A DNA stretch of 11,075 nt from Rhypophila decipiens (lineage: Eukaryota > Ascomycota > Sordariomycetes > Sordariales > Naviculisporaceae), in assembly GCA_033297075.1 (NCBI GenBank), contig MU858433.1:1-11075 (forward strand), written 5' to 3'. The position numbers and the translations under genes are program-made. The notes under the pieces were generated by a model. That model had not been told where the DNA came from, made no database searches, and saw only the letters and a program-made list of their open reading frames with translations. Positions 8,501 to 11,075 of this stretch are shown piece by piece; position 1 is the stretch's first letter; every line of letters starts with the position of its first letter.

Positions 8501-10815
8501 ACCCACTGTTACTCACTGGAGAGATTTGAGTTATGGCATAAAAACTAAGCATACCTCTGTGGAAATCCTGAGAGCCGTAGAAGGATGGGTAAAGCCCGGA
8601 ACGCTTACCGCTTTGATGGTGAGTAACGGCTAACTGCACGCGACTAGCGATTTTTCGAACTTCACTGCACGGTTCGGCGGCAAACAAAACTAATCACATT
8701 CAACAAAAAACACAGGGCGTGACGGGGGCAGGAAAGACGACCCTGCTCGACATTCTGGCTGACCGAGTCACCACCGGTGAAGTATTAGGACAGGTCTTCG
8801 TAAATGGCAGACACCGGGATCCCAGCTTCGGGCGCCGAATAGGCTATGCACAGCAGGAAGACATCCACTTGCCTACCTCGACGGTTCGAGAAGCCCTTGA
8901 ATTCAGTGCCTTGCTCCGATACTCCGGCGGGGATGACTCCGGCGCCTCTTCATTACGGGATGCAGCGCTCAATTACATCGACCAGATTTTGGACCTGTTA
9001 GGAATGATATCGTACGCCGAGGCCGTTATTGGTGTCCCTGGGGAAGGACTCAACGTCGAGCAGCGAAAACGGCTTACAATTGCCGTCGAGATGGTTGCTA
9101 GACCGGAGCTGCTCTTGTTCTTGGGTAAGAAATACAGTCACCGTGTTGAGATTGACAATACTTTCCTTTTTAATTTCATGGCTGTGATGTGGACTTCAAA
9201 GAGCTAATACAAATTGTTCTCCAGACGAACCCACATCCGGCCTCGACAGCCAAACAGCCTGGTCGATAGTCAGACTCCTCCGCAAGCTGGCAGATAACGG
9301 ACAGGCCATCCTCTGTACAATCCACAGACCATCTTCTCAGCTCTTCGAGATGTTCGACCGGGTGCTTCTCCTGGGGGAGGGCGGCAAGGTGCTTTACTTT
9401 GGCAATATCGGGCAAGATTCGTCGACCTTGGTCAACTACTTCGAGCGGAATGGCCCAGGTGCTTGCCCTGCCGGCGCAAACCCTGCGGAATGGATGGTCG
9501 AGCTTACGCGTGTTGGTCCTACCGAAATTGGTGAAGAGGCTAAGGGTACTGAGATTGACTGGGCTAGGGCTTGGAAGGACAGTGATGAGCGGAAGGCTGT
9601 TCTTAGACATCTACACGAGTTGGAGACCACCCCGGCTACAGCCACTGCTCTTGTCCCTCTGCTAGAAGAAGATGCTGTCGGAAGCGGCTCGCCGGGGCGA
9701 TTTGCGGCAACCTTTTATCAGCAGTTGGTAATGGTCTGTGAGCGCACATTCAAGGGTTACTGGCGAGATCCGTTATACGTCTACTCCAGACTTGGGCTTT
9801 GCAGTTGTGTTGTGAGTGATCACCGCTTTTCCCTTTGTGGCATCACAGCCTACCGCATGCTCAGAGATGGGAGTTGACAAGCTTAGACCCTCAATGGCTA
9901 ACGACATATCTACCTTCCTAGTCACTTGCCAACGGACTCTCGTTCTACAATACCACTCTCGACATCCAAGGACTCACAAACCTCCTCTTCTCAATTTTCC
10001 TAGTAACCCAGCTCTTCACCACCATCAGCCAACAAGTAATCCCTCAATTCACAGACCAGCGCACCCTTTTCGAAGCTCGAGAACGTCGAGATCGCTCTTA
10101 TTCCTGGATCGTATTCCTAACCTCCAACATCGCGACGGAGGCAGTCCTGCAGACCCTATCCTCCCTCCTGATATTGGCATGTTGGTACTACCCAACCGGC
10201 ATGTGGCGGTCTGGCGAATCTGGAGGACTCAGCATCGCCGAAAGAGGCGGTCTGGTCTTTTGTCTAGTCTGGATGTTCAGTCTCTGGACCACGACGCTTT
10301 CACATGCGCTTGCTGCAGGGATCGAACACGCAGAGACGAGCGTGAATCTCGCTGTGCTGCTGTATTGGCTTAGTTTGGTTTTCTGCGGTGTCTTGGTTGC
10401 CCCGGGTGCTTTGCCGGGGTTCTGGATCTTCATGTACCGCGCGTCGCCGTTTACGTATCTCATGAAGGGACTGGTTGTTGCGGGGCTGGCGGATACCAGA
10501 CTAGCCTGCTCTACGGTTGAGATGTTGCATATAGACTTGCCGAAGAATGGTTCTGCAAGTACTTGCGGTGCGTACTTGGGGGTTTATGTGCAGACTGCTG
10601 GAGGATATATTTTGAACCAGGAGGCGATGGACGACTGTCAATATTGTCCTGTGTCGGAGACTAACGTGGTTTTGGAGCTGTTTGGGATTGAAGTAGAGGA
10701 CTGGAATCCATGGGAAAGTGTAGGCTTTCTAGTGGTGTACATTGTGTTCAATATCCTCGCGACCTTTGGGTTCTACTGGCTTGGTCGTGTCCCAAGGTGG
10801 AAGGTACAAAGTTAG
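5590..10815 (+). CDS. PDR-type (ABCG) full-size ABC transporter, 10 exons, 1451 aa
   Basis: ATP-driven plasma-membrane efflux pump for hydrophobic compounds, in the reverse (NBD-TMD)2 order. Exons: 5590-5977, 6075-6517, 6603-6958, 7051-7294, 7411-7830, 7934-8121, 8192-8618, 8716-9124, 9225-9811, 9922-10815. All phases agree and every acceptor is AG. NBD1 shows Walker [10 protein letters not shown] (98-106, Cys in place of Lys), Glu149 at the Q-loop, an intact LSGGE signature (211-215), WDNSTRGLD with Asn236 in place of the catalytic Glu, and Tyr269 at the H-loop. NBD2 shows GVTGAGKT (823-830), degenerate signature [13 protein letters not shown] with Glu960, and His992. This split into one degenerate and one active ATP site is the PDR hallmark. 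TMD1 runs about 420-702 with a Cys-containing external loop (EFPC); TMD2 runs about 1140 to the end with a large Cys-rich last loop (DDCQYC). The region before NBD1 is short (Walker A at residue 98). Substrate is not predictable from the sequence. Confidence 0.95.
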
Positions 10816-11075
10816 CGACAGGGATAGAAACTAAAAAACTTTTTTGGTGGGCAAAACGTGGTTGTATTGCTACCAGAAGAAGAAAAGAGTTGTCTGGAGG
10901 AGAAGGTCGGAGGTGTGTGTGGGCGGGTGGAAATATACCCCAGCGGCCTAGCATGTGATACCGAGGTCTAGGCATCGCCACATCGCCACCACACACAACA
11001 CACCCCCACACACGGCCACACACGCCATGACCCAATCTCGCGATCCTTGGCATGGTGTTGAGCACCATAACTAAC
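10816..11075. other. Downstream region of the ABC transporter, no gene seen
   Basis: Presumed 3' untranslated and intergenic sequence. It holds an AAAAAACTTTTTT tract at 10833-10845, a GT-rich stretch at about 10912-10931, a GCCTAG/CTAGGC inverted pair at 10946-10951 and 10968-10973, a CA-rich tract, and a small inverted repeat ATGGTG/CACCAT at 11052-11068. No coding frame with family features is present. Confidence 0.45.
10984..11026. repeat. CA-rich low-complexity tract
   Basis: A stretch dominated by CACA and CCAC units interrupted by CCCCC and GGCC. It is an imperfect simple repeat, partly complementary to the GT-rich stretch about 60 bp upstream. Confidence 0.6.

Noticed and set aside
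5590..10815. Frame changes and stops suggesting a broken ABC transporter
   Set aside because: Every interruption coincides with a GT-AG intron in the right phase, mostly with CTAAC/CTGAC branch sites, and the spliced protein is complete from before NBD1 to the last membrane helix.

Overview
The window is eukaryotic, almost certainly from a filamentous ascomycete. An Aspergillus/Penicillium-type (Eurotiales) genome is my best guess, but the genus cannot be read from the sequence. The signs are three protein genes interrupted by short GT-AG introns (64 to 116 nt), branch-point motifs of the CTAAC/CTGAC type before most acceptors, and protein families typical of such fungi. What look like broken reading frames are exons: splicing them at consensus sites gives complete proteins of normal family length, with all phases matching. 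I see no pseudogene, RNA gene, CRISPR array or recognisable transposon.

Layout. Positions 1-208 lie downstream of the first gene and hold two perfect inverted repeats. Positions 209-1985 (minus strand) encode a microsomal cytochrome P450 in three exons (546 aa). Positions 1986-3364 are a long non-coding interval between divergently transcribed genes, with a 12-bp palindrome just upstream of the P450 start. Positions 3365 to about 4868 (plus strand) encode a seven-helix membrane protein of the fungal 'rhodopsin-domain' (SAT4/PTH11-like integral membrane) family in four or five exons. Positions 4869-5589 are the presumed promoter of the third gene. Positions 5590-10815 (plus strand) encode a complete PDR-type (ABCG) full-size ABC transporter in ten exons (1451 aa). 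Positions 10816-11075 are non-coding and contain a CA-rich tract.

How they may work together (inference): an oxidising enzyme, a membrane protein of a family often linked to perception, and a broad-specificity efflux pump side by side are what one sees at the edge of a fungal secondary-metabolite cluster or in a detoxification locus. The P450 would modify a small hydrophobic molecule at the ER and the PDR pump would export it. No core biosynthetic enzyme (PKS, NRPS, terpene cyclase) and no transcription factor lies in the window, so cluster membership is unproven. The gene families themselves are known. The parts most worth checking are the P450 I-helix, the 3' end of the seven-helix gene, the first introns and the upstream palindrome.
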